DNA of 14,105 nucleotides from Alphaproteobacteria bacterium (lineage in GTDB: Bacteria; Pseudomonadota; Alphaproteobacteria; UBA8366): the NCBI GenBank assembly GCA_018665505.1, contig JABJCS010000325.1:1-14105 (forward strand), written 5' to 3'. Both the position numbers and the translations under genes were made by a program. Each line of letters starts with the position of its first letter. Position 1 is the first letter of the stretch. Below are positions 13,931-14,105 of the stretch, in pieces. The notes under the pieces were generated by a model. It made no database searches. It saw only the letters and a list, made by a program, of their open reading frames with translations, and was not told the origin of the DNA.

Positions 13931-14105
13931 TGAGCTACTCCCCGGAATTCGGACACTGACGTAAGCTACGATTTGTAATCTGCTGGTCTTCATGGAGAAG
14001 GAGATCAGAGATGTCGAAACGCAAACAGCATTCCCCCGAGTTCAAGGCGAAGGTGGCGTTGGAAGCGCTGAAGGGCGAAGCAACGGTATCCGAGCTGGCA
14101 AGCCG
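13931..14105 (+). mobile_element. Left end of an IS3-family insertion sequence
   Basis: The break in TAXI homology falls near 13930, and the following TGAGCTACTCCCCGGAATTC begins with TG as IS3-family ends do. About 80 bp later an OrfA frame starts. The bases just before it (GGAA or GAA) are the candidate target duplication, since IS3 members usually duplicate 3-4 bp. The right end, orfB and the second terminal repeat are outside the window, so the exact boundary is estimated within a few bases. Confidence 0.8.
14011..14105 (+). CDS. IS3-family transposase OrfA, N-terminal part (runs off the window)
   Basis: The first 31 complete codons read MSKRKQHSPEFKAKVALEAL and then KGEATVSELAS. This is the start of the helix-turn-helix domain (HTH_Tnp_1) found in OrfA proteins of IS3-family elements. 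OrfA binds the element ends and is normally joined to the DDE catalytic OrfB by -1 frameshifting; orfB is not in view. AAGGAG at 13998-14003 lies 7 nt before the ATG. It is transcribed away from the disrupted TAXI gene. The subgroup cannot be set from this fragment. Confidence 0.88.
   Translation, partial: MSKRKQHSPEFKAKVALEALKGEATVSELAS

Noticed and set aside
13504..13956. A 150-residue complete gene starting at the ATG at 13956
   Set aside because: The first residues come from the end of the IS element and the rest is only the C-terminal part of a TAXI binding protein, so it is a truncated gene rather than a small complete one.
1..14105. CRISPR arrays, tRNA or rRNA genes, toxin-antitoxin, phage or defence genes
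   Set aside because: No regularly spaced repeats, cloverleaf-like tRNA sequence, rRNA-like blocks or recognisable defence or phage proteins were seen on either strand.

Overview
The window looks like a chromosomal segment of a moderately GC-rich proteobacterium, most likely an alphaproteobacterium of the Rhodospirillales type. This is inferred from the density of TRAP transporters, an ADP-forming acyl-CoA ligase, a MoxR/DUF58 operon, and the dispersed 'TTCCGCC-TTCGCGGGAA' type hairpin repeat. No marker gene is present, so the taxonomy is an impression only.

Layout, left to right. (1) Positions 1-2400, minus strand: a MoxR-type AAA+ ATPase, a DUF58 protein and the first codons of a third membrane protein, joined by ATGA stop/start overlaps. 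The moxR-like gene carries an in-frame TAG where the family has a conserved Gln, so it is a pseudogene or a sequencing error. (2) Positions 2557-4687, plus strand, divergent from it: a signal-less gamma-glutamyltransferase-family (Ntn) enzyme, then a stand-alone GNAT acetyltransferase, with a short hairpin repeat between them. (3) Positions 4851-10128, plus strand: a DctP-DctQ-DctM TRAP transporter followed by a 702-residue acetate-CoA ligase (ADP-forming) family protein. This is a plausible 'import a carboxylate, then activate it as a CoA thioester' operon. Stable hairpins sit between dctP and dctQ and between dctM and the ligase. (4) Positions 10134-13930, minus strand, converging on the previous operon with only 5 bp between stop codons: a TAXI-type TRAP system made of a substrate-binding protein, an intrinsic terminator, a fused 4TM/12TM permease with a C-terminal DUF3394-like domain, and a UspF-like universal stress protein. 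The binding-protein gene has lost its 5' part to an insertion sequence. (5) Positions 13931-14105: the left end of an IS3-family element with the start of its orfA on the plus strand.

The main story is ordinary transport and metabolism genes with two independent gene-breaking lesions: a nonsense codon in moxR and an IS in the TAXI binding-protein gene. There are also several strong intercistronic RNA hairpins. One of them seems to place a distant Shine-Dalgarno sequence beside the dctQ start codon. I see no CRISPR array, tRNA, rRNA or clear defence or biosynthetic system, and I cannot support a claim of a wholly new system here.
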